The notes: generated by a model from the letters alone, not told the origin. 64,000 nucleotides of DNA from Chryseobacterium sp. SSA4.19 (GCF_022601875.1 NZ_JAKVIP010000002.1:1-64000); one strand, 5' to 3'; numbered from the stretch's first letter, positions 37,748 to 48,054 are shown. A program made the numbers and translations.

Positions 37748-40450
37748 ATGAAAAAGTACCTACTTTCACTGGCTGTTGTTTCCCTTTTCTATGCGGAATC
37801 CGATGCCTGTGCATGGTCAGATCCCGACTATGAGTATTTCAACCTGTTTACCCAAAGCATCATTAAAGATAAATCTTATCTTCCTTTTCTGCACAGTTAT
37901 TCAACAAGGTTCTATACCGATTTCAAACCTTCCCTGATTCCGGATGAGAATATTGAATCGTGGAAGAGATTTTTCAATAATCAGTTCACCTATTCAGAAA
38001 CAGCCTACCTGGTCAATACAATGACTATGAATGAACTGAATGCTTTAAAAAAAGGCAATCCGACCAATCCGCTGTTTACAAAAGCAGGCCCCGGTTTTTA
38101 TCAGAAGTACAGTGAAGCCATTGATTATCTTATAGAGGCAAAATATCTTGAACCCTATATGAGGATCAATTATGTTGAAAGTGCAGATTCATTCTATTAC
38201 AGCGAACCGCAAAGCGGCAAAAATGCCACCAGCCTTGATTACAATAAAACCATTGCAGCGCTTACTTCCTTATATAATGCAGCGAGAAACCCTGAAATAA
38301 AGCAGCGGTACGGATATCAGCTTGTACGCTTCAACCATTACACCAGAAATTACGATGCCGCCCTTAAAGCTTTTAAAAGATATGTTGAACCGATCAGGTT
38401 GAAAGGAGCTCCTTATATCATGGCACTAGATCAGCTTGCCGGAGCCCAGAGAGGACTGGGAATGAGCAGCGATGCCAACTGGAACTTTTTCCAGGTTTTT
38501 AAAGACAGCAAGAGCCGTAAAGAATCTGCTTTTGTTTCCATGAAACTTTCAGATACCGCTTCATTTAACAACATCCTGAAACGAGCCTCGACTGATGATG
38601 AAAAAAACATGGCTTATTTTCTTTTGGGATACGAAGATTTTAATAACCCGATCCCGGTCATGGAGAAAATGTATGACATCAACCCCGATTCTGAGATCCT
38701 GAAAGTGATGGCTGTAAGAAGCATCAATGAACTGGAGAGAAGCTATCTTCCAATTTACTACTACCAGAATAATGATACAGGCTCTACTGTCCAGTCAGGC
38801 TCTGTAATTAAAGATTCTGACCACAGTACGGCGCCTGCAGCTGAGCCTGCAAAAAAAGAACTCTCTTTCTGGCAAAAGATCGTGCGATTTTTTAAAAATC
38901 TTTTCAGCTCAAAAAATAAAAGCAGCGACGGAAACAAATCCGGGCAAAGTGATGAAGAACTTGCAGAGAATCCAAACAGAATTCCTGTTTTCACCAAAAA
39001 CAATTATTACTATGATGAGCAGACTAAAAATTTCCTGGATGATCTTGAAAAATTTACGGATAAAGCCAAAGAGAAATCCAAAGATGAATATTGGCAGATT
39101 GCGGACGCCTATCTGAAATTCCTTAAGAAGGATTATAAAGCAAGCAGTGAAATCCTGGATAATATCAAAACAGCCAATCCGGAATACCAGCAAGAAATCA
39201 AAAGAATGAAAGTGCTGAATGATATTGTGTCTCAACCCAAAATTGATGCAGCATATGAGGATCATCTGATAAAAGATTACGCTGAATATTTTATCGATAA
39301 GCCGGAAGCAAAAAAAGACAGCACTGAGAGTGATGGATATGATTATTATGATGAAGCTCCGTCAACAGCAGATTTCCTTAAAGATGTTCTGGCTAACCGT
39401 TATCTTCTCCAGGGCGAGGATGGAAAATCCTTCCTGATGAATAATAAGTTGTCTGACTTACAATATAACCCGAATTCTGCTCTGGTAAAAAGTGTAGAAG
39501 ATTTTTACAGGAAACCGAATAAAACGCAGTTTGAGCAACAGATCGTTGCTAAAAATCTTAATGATGTAGGAAATATTGATGCTTTCTTTACAATTATTTA
39601 CGGTGACCGTGCCATGCGGCAGGCCGATTTTGAAAAAGCAAGATCCTATTATGCAAAAGCACAGAATTTTTCCGGGATCCCAAGATCGGAATGGAACTAT
39701 GACCAGAAAAAGGTAATGCCGCTTCAATACAGTGCTACCGCCTATAACGGGTTCAATAATATTTCCGACCTGGTTTTCGGTCACAACATCTTGGTTAGCT
39801 ACCAAAGCAGTCCCGCAGAAAGTATGGAAAAAGAAGACTACGTGGCATTTCCTTTTATAAAGCCGGTTATGAATAAATTTCAATTGTCAGATATGCTGCT
39901 TCAGCTGAAAAAGATAGGAGCCGGCCGGGATGAAAGAGCAGCGAAGGCCAATCAGCTGATCGGTAATCTGCTATATAATACGTCCGTCTTAGGATATTAC
40001 AGACAATTGTTTGTGATGGATCTTGACAATACGAATGGAGGAAAGTATGACTTCCCAGGTCCGGACCAACAGAAACCTAATCCATATTATTATAAGAATT
40101 TCCTTGACCGATCTTATATGGAGCCTGATAATTTTGATCTTGCCATCAACTATTATAAAAAAGCATTGCAGCTTTCTACCGATAAGGAGCGTAAGGCAAG
40201 GGTACTTTTCCAGATGGCCAGCGCAGAACAAGGGAAATATTATCAGTATGAGGCTAAGAATCCTTTGAAAATTGATTACTCCGATCCTAAATACGATGAG
40301 AAAAGTGGTGCTTACTTAAAGCAGCTTAGCCAGATTAAAAACCAAAAATACCGTACCTATTTCACCATGCTGAAAACACAATATGCAGATACCGAAACTG
40401 CCAAAGACCTGATGGGAAGCTGTACTTATTTCGGTTATTTTATACAGTAA
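37748..40450 (+). CDS. Large exported helical-repeat (TPR-like) protein
   Basis: 900 residues from the ATG at 37748 (MKKYLLSLAVVSLFYAESDACAWSD), which gives a clear signal peptide; the longer frame from 37664 overlaps the upstream gene. The mature protein begins with a Cys-Ala-Trp segment. It is largely alpha-helical with TPR-like units such as AALKAFKRYVEPIRLKGAPYIMALDQLA, KARSYYAKAQNF and DLAINYYKKALQLSTDKERKARVLFQMASA. A basic linker (about 375-420, FWQKIVRFFKNLFSSKNK) divides it. No known family. It may be a periplasmic scaffold for the two smaller proteins; that is inference. A bidirectional terminator follows. Confidence 0.8.
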   Translation: MKKYLLSLAVVSLFYAESDACAWSDPDYEYFNLFTQSIIKDKSYLPFLHSYSTRFYTDFKPSLIPDENIESWKRFFNNQFTYSETAYLVNTMTMNELNALKKGNPTNPLFTKAGPGFYQKYSEAIDYLIEAKYLEPYMRINYVESADSFYYSEPQSGKNATSLDYNKTIAALTSLYNAARNPEIKQRYGYQLVRFNHYTRNYDAALKAFKRYVEPIRLKGAPYIMALDQLAGAQRGLGMSSDANWNFFQVFKDSKSRKESAFVSMKLSDTASFNNILKRASTDDEKNMAYFLLGYEDFNNPIPVMEKMYDINPDSEILKVMAVRSINELERSYLPIYYYQNNDTGSTVQSGSVIKDSDHSTAPAAEPAKKELSFWQKIVRFFKNLFSSKNKSSDGNKSGQSDEELAENPNRIPVFTKNNYYYDEQTKNFLDDLEKFTDKAKEKSKDEYWQIADAYLKFLKKDYKASSEILDNIKTANPEYQQEIKRMKVLNDIVSQPKIDAAYEDHLIKDYAEYFIDKPEAKKDSTESDGYDYYDEAPSTADFLKDVLANRYLLQGEDGKSFLMNNKLSDLQYNPNSALVKSVEDFYRKPNKTQFEQQIVAKNLNDVGNIDAFFTIIYGDRAMRQADFEKARSYYAKAQNFSGIPRSEWNYDQKKVMPLQYSATAYNGFNNISDLVFGHNILVSYQSSPAESMEKEDYVAFPFIKPVMNKFQLSDMLLQLKKIGAGRDERAAKANQLIGNLLYNTSVLGYYRQLFVMDLDNTNGGKYDFPGPDQQKPNPYYYKNFLDRSYMEPDNFDLAINYYKKALQLSTDKERKARVLFQMASAEQGKYYQYEAKNPLKIDYSDPKYDEKSGAYLKQLSQIKNQKYRTYFTMLKTQYADTETAKDLMGSCTYFGYFIQ

Positions 40451-40469
40451 ACATAAATAAATTTAAAAG

Positions 40470-40496
40470 AAAAAGGAATCAGTGTGATTCCTTTTT
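40470..40496. terminator. Bidirectional terminator after the three-gene module
   Basis: AAAAAGGAATCA and TGATTCCTTTTT form a 12-bp stem with a GTG loop. It also contains the stop codon of the convergent iron-permease-like gene. Confidence 0.85.
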
Positions 40497-40973
40497 TTGC
40501 ATCTGCAGCCATTCTTCGTGTTTTTTTCTGAAAAGTTCATCCTTATGATCCTGGTTTCTTTGTGCAGCGTCAATAGAATGGGAAGCATGAATGTCTTCAT
40601 CTTCTTCTGCAAAATCAGCCAGCTTTTCGTAGTAGCAGTGAAGCTGATCAAGTTCTTTTTCTGTCAGGTCTTCGATATCTACAATCCTGTTGCTGGCTTT
40701 TTCATTGGCTGCAATCAATTCATTCAATTTAATCTGAATTGCTTTTGAATCTTTATTCTGAGCTTTCTGAATTAAAAAAACCATTAAAAAAGTAATAATA
40801 GTAGTTCCTGTATTAATGACCAGCTGCCATGTTTCCGAGTATTTAAAAACCGGCCCTGATGCGGCCCATATGATAACAATTAATGTAGCACCGATGAAAG
40901 CGTAAGAACTTCCCGTAAATTTTGTTGCCCAATTTGAAAACCTTTCAAAGACATTTTTATCTGAACCTGACAT
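40479..40973 (-). CDS. Low-affinity iron permease family membrane protein
   Basis: 164 residues. Two membrane helices (FIGATLIVIIWAASGPVF and LVINTGTTIITFLMVFLI) are followed by the segment QKAQNKDSKAIQIKLNELIAANEKASNRIVDIEDLTEKELDQL, the family signature. A charged C-terminal helix rich in Glu, Asp and His comes last. The family is named from yeast Fet4-related proteins; iron transport by the bacterial members is not proven. Its stop lies within the shared terminator. Confidence 0.85.
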   Translation of the reverse strand: MSGSDKNVFERFSNWATKFTGSSYAFIGATLIVIIWAASGPVFKYSETWQLVINTGTTIITFLMVFLIQKAQNKDSKAIQIKLNELIAANEKASNRIVDIEDLTEKELDQLHCYYEKLADFAEEDEDIHASHSIDAAQRNQDHKDELFRKKHEEWLQMQKKESH

Positions 40974-41045
40974 TGTGTTGATTTTAATACCACATAAACA
41001 TCAAAAACTCCGCCGAAATCTGCGTTTTAAAAGATTGAATAATTT

Positions 41046-41879
41046 TTATCTGTCCGGGTAATGAACCGCTTTGCTTATTTCGATCGGATTATTATTTTTC
41101 CTTATATTACTCTGTAATTTTTCAGATAAATCTTTGAACTGGTCAGGGCTTTTCACTTGAATTCCCATTACCATGAAGCGTGCGGAAGGATCAGTATTGT
41201 TTTTATAATGTTCTTTAAACTCATGAAGCGGGTCATTGTAACTGTCGAGCATCATTTTTTTAAGTCTTGATTCTGGTATTTTAACAGGATTCTGGCCTCC
41301 GAATTTTTCAAGAATCTCCAGTGTCTCATACGTCTTTGGCATCTTGTAGCTTTTCACCAATGAAAACTTAAAATTGTCCCGGTCATCATAAATCTCAAAA
41401 ATCATCCCCGGCAGACCTTTGAATTTATAAGGGCCTTCGTTCAAATTGATGTCTTTCATGAACCACGCGGTCCAATTTCTGCCTCCGTATCGGGTCGTGG
41501 CTTTCTGAACCTGGTAGCCTCCGATGGTTTTGGTTTCATCATCAAGTTTCCAGTTCATCTTATCATCAGTCTCTACCACAAACATGTTCTGGATCATGAT
41601 ATAATTTGAATTAACGGTAGAATTCCTCTTTCTCGTAAGCGCAGGAGTGTCATCCCAAACAACATTGTTCTCCCCTCTAGTTTTGTTGATGGAATCGGTC
41701 ACCACAAAATCGTAATTGTAGAATTTTACCTGGTCCGGATTCACATCCAGCACCATGCTCACTTTTCTTTTTTCAGATGATGTTGAATCAGTTTTTAAAT
41801 GATATTCATAGATGAAACGGTGGGTCTGCGCTGCGAAAGTCAGGCTGAACAAAATCAGAATGAGTAAAAGCTTTTTCAT
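41046..41879 (-). CDS. GLPGLI family secreted protein
   Basis: 277 residues. Signal peptide [18 protein letters not shown], then the family pattern QKATTRYGGRNWTAWFMKDINLNEGPYKFKGLPGMIFEIYDDRDNFKFSLVK, in which GLPGMI is the naming motif. These proteins are widespread in Bacteroidota, presumably in the periplasm or outer membrane, with no defined role. It lies 13 bases after the restored stop of a frameshifted paralogue and was probably co-transcribed with it. Confidence 0.93.
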   Translation of the reverse strand: MKKLLLILILFSLTFAAQTHRFIYEYHLKTDSTSSEKRKVSMVLDVNPDQVKFYNYDFVVTDSINKTRGENNVVWDDTPALTRKRNSTVNSNYIMIQNMFVVETDDKMNWKLDDETKTIGGYQVQKATTRYGGRNWTAWFMKDINLNEGPYKFKGLPGMIFEIYDDRDNFKFSLVKSYKMPKTYETLEILEKFGGQNPVKIPESRLKKMMLDSYNDPLHEFKEHYKNNTDPSARFMVMGIQVKSPDQFKDLSEKLQSNIRKNNNPIEISKAVHYPDR

Positions 41880-41892
41880 AGTAATTTTAATA

Positions 41893-42728
41893 TTATTTTT
41901 TTATCTCCGGATACAGGACCGCTTTATCCAGCTCGATAGGATTATTATATTTTTTTATTAGCTGCTGCTCTTCGAGTGCATACTGGCGGAGTTCTTCAGG
42001 CTTATAAATCACTCTTCCGTCATCTAAGCCGAGTTTGTGGTCTTCATTGATTTCTATCTGCCCACTGTTTACAAATTTTATAGGATCCGGTAATAGCTCA
42101 ACAGCATCGATTTATACTTTGAATAGGGAATTTCAACACCTCTCGCCTTCGCGTTTTTATAAAAGCTTATAAATTGGGTATCATTGAAATTTTCGGATTT
42201 GTTCAGAGAGAAATGATAATTTTCTTTGTCATCATAAATTTCCACAATCAGTCCCGGCAGACCGTGAAACTTGTAAGGTCCTTCCTGAAAAGGAAAATCC
42301 CGGGAAAACCAGGCAATCCAGTTTCTTCCTGCGAATCTGGCAGTAGCTTTCTGTAATGTGAAAGATGAAGATGTTTTTGTATCCTTTTCTATATTCCACT
42401 TTATTTTTGGATCATCTTTTAATTGATAAATATCAAAGCTTTGAATGCTGTACAGCATGTATTCATTGGTTTTACGTTTTTTGCTTAAAAGATCGGTTAC
42501 TTTTCCATTAAATGTTCTCAAACCCGATGCTTTTTCTATAGAATCGCTCACAAAGAAAGATCTTTCATAATAAAATGTATCATCAGGATTGATATCAAGA
42601 TAATAATTTGCTTTTCTTAGTTCTGCGGATGCGGAATCCGGGCGGTAAATAACATCATAAATAAACCGGTGTGTCTGTGCCGATACAGACAGGCTAATCA
42701 ATATCAATAAGAGCAGGATTTTTTTCAT
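41893..42728 (-). pseudogene. GLPGLI family protein disrupted by a frameshift near 42087
   Basis: The intact part (42078-42728, 216 residues) has a signal peptide (MKKILLLLILISLSVSAQ) and QKATARFAGRNWIAWFSRDFPFQEGPYKFHGLPGLIVEIYDD. It then stops at YYRIL. In the next frame the homologous C-terminus continues at once: DPIKFVNSGQIEINEDHKL, and later NNPIELDKAVLYPEIKK to a TAA at 41893. That end aligns with NNPIEISKAVHYPDR in the neighbour. One missing base at the CGG-GAT junction explains it, and the restored length (278) equals the neighbour's. It is either a true pseudogene or a sequencing error. Confidence 0.88.
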
Positions 42729-42740
42729 GAAACATTTTTA

Positions 42741-42770
42741 CAAATATACACAATAAACAGAACCTTGCAA
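42741..42770 (-). promoter_or_regulatory. Promoter of the GLPGLI pair, TTG-N19-TATATTTG
   Basis: On the minus strand TTG (42770-42768) and TATATTTG (42748-42741) are spaced by 19 bases, with the -7 box 12 bases before the start codon. Full consensus match, so the leader is very short. Confidence 0.72.
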
Positions 42771-42804
42771 TACATGATACTAATTTAATATTTTATAAAA
42801 ACAA

Positions 42805-42832
42805 AAATCCCTCTTCTTTCGAAAAGGGATTT
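42805..42832 (-). terminator. Terminator of the str operon after rpsJ
   Basis: AAATCCCT and AGGGATTT form an 8-bp stem with a 12-base loop, followed by TTGTTTTTAT on the minus strand, 60 bases after the rpsJ stop. Confidence 0.65.
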
Positions 42833-42891
42833 GTATTTAAGGTGTTGCTTAAAAACTTCTGACCTGCGTCATCTATCTTCCGGCAAAGTTA

Positions 42892-43197
42892 TCACACTTT
42901 AATTTCTACGTCAACTCCTGAAGGAAGTTCTAATTTCATTAGAGCATCAACAGTTTTAGAAGAAGAAGAGTAGATATCCATCAATCTCTTGTGAGCTGAT
43001 AATTGGAACTGCTCTCTGGCCTTCTTGTTTACGTGCGGAGATCTCAATACTGTGAAGATTCTCTTGTTCGTTGGCAATGGAATAGGTCCGTTTACAACAG
43101 CACCGGTAGCCTTTACCGTTTTTACGATTTTCTCAGCAGACTTGTCTACCAAGTTGTAATCGTAAGATTTTAGTTTTATTCTGATTCTTTGTGACAT
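42892..43197 (-). CDS. rpsJ: 30S ribosomal protein S10
   Basis: 101 residues, [64 protein letters not shown]. It is the last gene of the str operon here, 16 bases after fusA. In many bacteria it leads straight into rplC; here about 7 kb of unrelated genes and a terminator separate them. Confidence 0.98.
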   Translation of the reverse strand: MSQRIRIKLKSYDYNLVDKSAEKIVKTVKATGAVVNGPIPLPTNKRIFTVLRSPHVNKKAREQFQLSAHKRLMDIYSSSSKTVDALMKLELPSGVDVEIKV

Positions 43198-43213
43198 TTC
43201 TTTACTTTAAAAA

Positions 43214-45331
43214 TTAACCTTTTGCTTTAGCAATGATTTCTTCCGCAACGTTTTGTGGAGTTTGTGCGTATTTCTCTAATTCCATAGAAGAAGTAGCTCT
43301 TCCTGATGAAAGTGTTCTTAGAGTCGTTACATATCCAAACATTTCAGAAAGTGGAACTGAACCTTTGATTACAACGGCACCGTTCTTTTCTTCTTGTCCA
43401 CTGATCGTACCTCTTCTCTTGTTAAGGTCACCAATAATGTTACCCATATATTCTTCAGGAGTTACTACCTCAAGTTTCATAATAGGTTCCATGATTACCG
43501 GCTTCGCAGCACGTCCCGCTTCTTTAAATCCTAATTTAGCAGCTAATTCGAAAGAAAGAGCATCAGAATCCACTGCGTGGAAAGATCCGTCTTTAAGAGT
43601 AACTTTAATACCTTCAACTTCGAAACCAGCCAAAGGACCGTTTTTCATTGCCGCTTTAAAGCCTTTTTCAATTGCAGGAACAAATTCTCTAGGAACGTTA
43701 CCCCCTTTGATCTCATTAATGAATTCTAAACCGATTTTACCTTCTTCAGCAGGTCCCAGTTCAAATACGATATCAGCAAATTTACCTTTACCACCGGATT
43801 GTTTTTTGTAAACCTCTCTGTGCTGGGCAACTTTTGTTAAGTTTTCTTTGTACTCTACCTGAGGCTGTCCCTGGTTTACTTCAACCTTGAACTCTCTCTT
43901 CATACGGTCAACAATGATATCCAGGTGAAGCTCACCCATACCGGAAATAATTGTTTGTCCTGAAGCTTCATCAGTTCTCACTGTGAAAGTAGGATCTTCT
44001 TCAGCCAATTTAGCTAATGCATTACCCATTTTATCCTGGTCAGCTTTAGTCTTAGGCTCAACAGCGATACCGATTACCGGATCAGGGAAAACCATCGATT
44101 CAAGAACGATCGGGTTTTTCTCGTCACACATCGTATCACCGGTTTTGATAGATTTGAAACCTACCGCTGCACCGATATCTCCTGCTTCAATATATTCTAC
44201 AGGATTCTGCTTGTTAGCGTGCATCTGATAGATCCTGGAGATTCTTTCCTTATCACCTGAACGGGTATTCAGGATATAAGAACCTGCATCCAATCTTCCA
44301 GAGTATGCTCTGAAGAATGCCAATCTTCCTACGAAAGGATCGGTAGCAATCTTAAATGCCAAAGCTGCGAAAGGCTCATCTACAGATGGTTTTCTTGTGA
44401 TTTCAGCGTCAGTTCTCGGGTCAGTACCTTTGATATCATCTTTATCCAATGGAGAAGGCAAGTATTTACATACTGCATCCAACATAAACTGTACTCCTTT
44501 ATTCTTGAATGAAGAACCACAAGTCATCGGGATAATTGATAAATCAATCGTTGCTTTTCTAAGCGCTTCGTTTATTTCTTCTTCAGAGATAGAATCCGGA
44601 TCTTCGAAGAATTTCTCCATCAAAGTATCATCGTAGTCAGCAACCGCTTCTACCAATTTCTCTCTGTATTCAAGAACTTCAGCCTTCATGTCTTCAGGGA
44701 TTGGCACTACTTCGAAAGTAGCTCCTTGTCCTGCTTCATCCCAGATAATCGCTCTGTTTTTAATTAAGTCTACAACTCCTTTGAAATCTTCTTCAGCACC
44801 GATTGGTAAAACGATTGGAACTGCATTTGATCCTAACATGGTCTTAACCTGGTTCACCACGTTAAGGAAGTCAGCACCTTGTCTGTCCATTTTGTTTACG
44901 AATCCCATTCTTGCTACTTTATAGTTGTCAGCAAGTCTCCAGTTTGTTTCAGACTGAGGCTCAACTCCGTCTACTGCAGAGAATAAGAATACCAATCCAT
45001 CCAATACTCTCAAAGATCTGTTTACTTCTACGGTGAAGTCAACGTGTCCCGGTGTATCGATAATGTTAAAGTGATAAGGCTTGGTTTCAGCTACAGGTTT
45101 TCCCTGGTCAGTTGGAAAGTTCCAAGAACAAGTAGTTGCAGCAGAAGTAATGGTAATCCCTCTTTCTGCTTCCTGCTCCATCCAGTCCATTGTAGAAGCA
45201 CCATCGTGAACTTCACCAATTTTGTGGTTTACCCCTGTATAGAATAAAATTCTTTCTGTAGTGGTAGTTTTACCTGCATCAATGTGAGCAGCAATACCAA
45301 TATTTCTTGTAAATTTAAGATCTCTACCCAT
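43214..45331 (-). CDS. fusA: Elongation factor G
   Basis: 705 residues. GTPase motifs [15 protein letters not shown] (G1), [11 protein letters not shown] (switch I), [12 protein letters not shown] (G3) and NKMDRQGAD (G4), then the domain IV/V signature near [20 protein letters not shown]. It drives translocation on the ribosome. It lies 6 bases after rpsG and carries the usual fusidic-acid target region. Confidence 0.98.
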   Translation of the reverse strand: MGRDLKFTRNIGIAAHIDAGKTTTTERILFYTGVNHKIGEVHDGASTMDWMEQEAERGITITSAATTCSWNFPTDQGKPVAETKPYHFNIIDTPGHVDFTVEVNRSLRVLDGLVFLFSAVDGVEPQSETNWRLADNYKVARMGFVNKMDRQGADFLNVVNQVKTMLGSNAVPIVLPIGAEEDFKGVVDLIKNRAIIWDEAGQGATFEVVPIPEDMKAEVLEYREKLVEAVADYDDTLMEKFFEDPDSISEEEINEALRKATIDLSIIPMTCGSSFKNKGVQFMLDAVCKYLPSPLDKDDIKGTDPRTDAEITRKPSVDEPFAALAFKIATDPFVGRLAFFRAYSGRLDAGSYILNTRSGDKERISRIYQMHANKQNPVEYIEAGDIGAAVGFKSIKTGDTMCDEKNPIVLESMVFPDPVIGIAVEPKTKADQDKMGNALAKLAEEDPTFTVRTDEASGQTIISGMGELHLDIIVDRMKREFKVEVNQGQPQVEYKENLTKVAQHREVYKKQSGGKGKFADIVFELGPAEEGKIGLEFINEIKGGNVPREFVPAIEKGFKAAMKNGPLAGFEVEGIKVTLKDGSFHAVDSDALSFELAAKLGFKEAGRAAKPVIMEPIMKLEVVTPEEYMGNIIGDLNKRRGTISGQEEKNGAVVIKGSVPLSEMFGYVTTLRTLSSGRATSSMELEKYAQTPQNVAEEIIAKAKG

Positions 45332-45337
45332 TTCAGA

Positions 45338-45814
45338 TTAGAATTTAAAGTGTGAGAAAGCTTTGTTAGCTTCCGCCATTTTGTGAGTATCAGATTTTTT
45401 CTTGTAAGCAGCACCTTCTTCTCTTGAAGCAGCTACCACTTCGTTAGCCAATTTCAAAGCCATTGACTTATCATTTCTCTTTTTAGAGTAAAGAATTAAC
45501 CATTTCATTGCCATAGAAATCTTTCTGTCAGCTCTGATAGGCATAGGAATCTGGAAGTTAGCTCCACCTACTCTTCTGGAACGTACTTCTACGTGAGGCA
45601 TAACGTTAGTTAATGCATCTTTCCAGATTTCAAGAGCTGTTTTCTCAGTTTCTCCTTTTTTAGTTTCTACGATATCCAATGCATCATAGAAAATTTTGAA
45701 TGCGATTGACTTCTTACCGTCAAGCATTAAGTTGTTTACGAATCTCGTTACCAATTGATCATTAAATTTCGGATCTGGTAACAACGGTCTTTTTTTCGCT
45801 TTTGTCTTTCTCAT
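45338..45814 (-). CDS. rpsG: 30S ribosomal protein S7
   Basis: 158 residues, [38 protein letters not shown] and [25 protein letters not shown]. It nucleates assembly of the 30S head. Between rpsL and fusA in the usual order. Confidence 0.98.
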   Translation of the reverse strand: MRKTKAKKRPLLPDPKFNDQLVTRFVNNLMLDGKKSIAFKIFYDALDIVETKKGETEKTALEIWKDALTNVMPHVEVRSRRVGGANFQIPMPIRADRKISMAMKWLILYSKKRNDKSMALKLANEVVAASREEGAAYKKKSDTHKMAEANKAFSHFKF

Positions 45815-45837
45815 TGCTTCTGTACCTTATTTAATGA

Positions 45838-46251
45838 TTATTTTTTCTTTCCTTTTGCAGGGGCAGCAACTGCTTGTCCTGGTTTAGGTCTCTTAGCTCC
45901 GTACTTAGATCTTCTCTGAGTTCTTCCATTTACACCAGCGGTGTCTAAAGCACCTCTTACGATGTGGTAACGTACTCCCGGTAGGTCTTTCACCCTTCCG
46001 CCTCTAACCAATACTATCGAGTGCTCCTGAAGATTATGTCCTTCGCCCGGGATATAGGCATTAACTTCTTTACCGTTAGAAAGTCTTACCCTTGCTACTT
46101 TTCTAAGTGCAGAGTTAGGTTTCTTCGGTGTAGTTGTATATACTCTCGTACATACACCACGTCTTTGTGGACAAGAATCTAGGGCAGCCGATTTGCTCTT
46201 CTTGGCAAGCGTGGCTCTTCCTTTTCTTACTAATTGTTGAATAGTAGGCAT
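45838..46251 (-). CDS. rpsL: 30S ribosomal protein S12
   Basis: 137 residues, with [27 protein letters not shown] (Lys 43-type streptomycin site region) and [40 protein letters not shown]. First gene of the str operon with a full-consensus promoter. The basic tail ([13 protein letters not shown]) is slightly longer than in E. coli. Confidence 0.98.
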   Translation of the reverse strand: MPTIQQLVRKGRATLAKKSKSAALDSCPQRRGVCTRVYTTTPKKPNSALRKVARVRLSNGKEVNAYIPGEGHNLQEHSIVLVRGGRVKDLPGVRYHIVRGALDTAGVNGRTQRRSKYGAKRPKPGQAVAAPAKGKKK

Positions 46252-46275
46252 TTAATTGCTTTTTATTTTAGGGTG

Positions 46276-46305
46276 CAAATTTAATGATTATTTTTTAATT
46301 AACAA
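46276..46305 (-). promoter_or_regulatory. str-operon promoter, TTG-N19-TAAATTTG
   Basis: On the minus strand TTG (46305-46303) and TAAATTTG (46283-46276) are spaced by 19 bases, and the -7 box ends 24 bases before the rpsL ATG. Same architecture as the rplC promoter. Confidence 0.77.
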
Positions 46306-46360
46306 GTACTCAGAAAGAAATTATACTTTTTATTAAAAATTAATTAACAAGCACTTACAA

Positions 46361-47950
46361 TTAATCAATGATCACAACCTTAACATTCTTGTTCCAGGAA
46401 AATTTCCTGATATTTTCTTTAAGCGCATGGAGATCATCCTTATTTATTGAATAGACAGAAACCCGGTCTTTTGAAACCGCTACGGGATTACTAATGCTTA
46501 AAGTAGCTGCTTTTTGCCAGTTTTTTGGAATATGACCCTGAAGCCACTCATCATAAATTACCGCAATATCATATCGGTTGTCAATCGTATACTGCGTAAG
46601 GAATTCTTCAAAACACTTATCCGGCCGCCGCTTGCCTTCGTTGAAAGGAATCGTTTCTTTCGATGCCAGACCCGCAATATCGAGCAATTGAATGTCTGTA
46701 TAATAAGTAATCGCTCCGATATCGTTGGCTACCACTTTTGAATCGTTATAATAGCTATGGAGAAATCTTGCTGACTGAATTTGCTGTTCATAAATATTTT
46801 TACCGCCGTTATCCAGCATCAGATGCGCAGCAAAAGATTTATACATTAAAAGAAGAAGATTCATAATTATTAAACCGGAAACGAATTTTTCACGAATGAT
46901 ATAATTTTTAAAATCTACAAAAAAACCTTTTACCCGCGGAATCAAGGCCATGGAAAATCCTGCCAGGATATAGGCTTCATACCGGAAAAAACCTTTCAGA
47001 TCAGCAAACATCGTATGACAGATCATTAATAAAGAAAGTATGATCAAAAGAAAATTGTCCTGTATTATTTCTGAAATACGTTTGCCTTTGCGATCCCTTA
47101 TTATGAAGATCAGTGACATGATTACAGGAAAAAGCCCGATTTTGTAAAAGCTGGTATTGAGCAGAAAATTATCAAGAAAGATGACTTTAAGCTGTGGAAG
47201 AATACCTGAGTCAAAATTGAATTTCGTTCCTTTCACCACCACGGAGTTCGGGAAAAGATATCCACTATGCAGCTCGTTAAAATAACAGAAAACAGCGATC
47301 GGTATAAACCCGACAAGTATAATAGCTAATGCTTCTTTCCATTTCTTAAGTAAAGCAAAAACCAAAGCAAGAATCACAAAATAAAACATACTTTCAAACC
47401 GTACAAGTCCCATTAGCAGTAGAGAAAAGTAAAAGCCAAAGACAGATGCCCTGTTCTTAAGATTTGAAAGACAAAATATATTCAGCACAAATAAAAAAAC
47501 ATGGAAAACATGCTCCATCCCTGATAAAACCTGTAAATGAAGCACTGAAAAAAACAGCGTAAAAAGCACAGCGGTTACAACATATTTAGCCTGATAAAAA
47601 ATACCTGAAAAATATCGGGTCAAAATAAAAACAACCCCAAGCCCAATTATTGCATTGAAAAACAAAGGAAGACTATCCTCATCTCCGAAAACTTTAATCA
47701 GAATACTTAAAAGAAAAGTAAATAATGGCGAAGAAGAAGTAGAGGAGAAATGATATTTAGTCACTCCCCACACCTCATACAAAGCAAATTTTTTAGCCAT
47801 CGCAAGATGAATATAGGCGTCATCCAGAACATACACATAGTGTCCGTCTGTTTTAGAAACAACATTAAGATAATACCCTATACAGACAATAAAGAATATA
47901 CCAAAGGACCGCAGGAAATCTTTAAAATAAACTTTAGAGAAGATGATCAT
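46361..47950 (-). CDS. Multi-pass membrane protein, GT-C glycosyltransferase-like
   Basis: 529 residues from the ATG at 47950 (MIIFSKVYFKDFLRSFG). The longer frame to 47992 would place a promoter box (47974-47981) inside the gene. About ten or more membrane helices fill the first 370 residues. The early luminal loop VLDDAYIHLAMAKKFA contains the DD-x-(Y/F)-IH motif expected of PMT/ArnT-like GT-C enzymes, which use lipid-linked sugar donors. The C-terminal 130 residues form a soluble domain (VVANDIGAITYYTDIQLLDIAGLA). Acceptor and donor are unknown. It appears monocistronic. Confidence 0.72.
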   Translation of the reverse strand: MIIFSKVYFKDFLRSFGIFFIVCIGYYLNVVSKTDGHYVYVLDDAYIHLAMAKKFALYEVWGVTKYHFSSTSSSPLFTFLLSILIKVFGDEDSLPLFFNAIIGLGVVFILTRYFSGIFYQAKYVVTAVLFTLFFSVLHLQVLSGMEHVFHVFLFVLNIFCLSNLKNRASVFGFYFSLLLMGLVRFESMFYFVILALVFALLKKWKEALAIILVGFIPIAVFCYFNELHSGYLFPNSVVVKGTKFNFDSGILPQLKVIFLDNFLLNTSFYKIGLFPVIMSLIFIIRDRKGKRISEIIQDNFLLIILSLLMICHTMFADLKGFFRYEAYILAGFSMALIPRVKGFFVDFKNYIIREKFVSGLIIMNLLLLMYKSFAAHLMLDNGGKNIYEQQIQSARFLHSYYNDSKVVANDIGAITYYTDIQLLDIAGLASKETIPFNEGKRRPDKCFEEFLTQYTIDNRYDIAVIYDEWLQGHIPKNWQKAATLSISNPVAVSKDRVSVYSINKDDLHALKENIRKFSWNKNVKVVIID

Positions 47951-47973
47951 ATTTAAATATATAATAGAAATTT

Positions 47974-47981
47974 CAAAGATA
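47974..47981 (-). promoter_or_regulatory. Candidate -7 box TATCTTTG for the GT-C-like gene
   Basis: TATCTTTG on the minus strand fits TAnnTTTG and ends 23 bases before the ATG at 47950, which supports that start over 47992. No TTG at a good -33 spacing. Confidence 0.48.
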
Positions 47982-48024
47982 AGTACCATCAATCATAAAA
48001 ATATATTTCCGGCATGATATTTAC

Positions 48025-48032
48025 TAAATTTG
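48025..48032 (+). promoter_or_regulatory. Candidate dps promoter box TAAATTTG
   Basis: Perfect -7 consensus 22 bases before the dps ATG. No TTG at -33, as often seen for regulated promoters. Confidence 0.48.
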
Positions 48033-48054
48033 TACTATCAAAAAATAAATCATT

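Noticed and set aside
43233..43811. A 192-residue plus-strand frame opposite fusA
   Set aside because: Antisense shadow of the highly conserved EF-G gene, caused by its codon bias.
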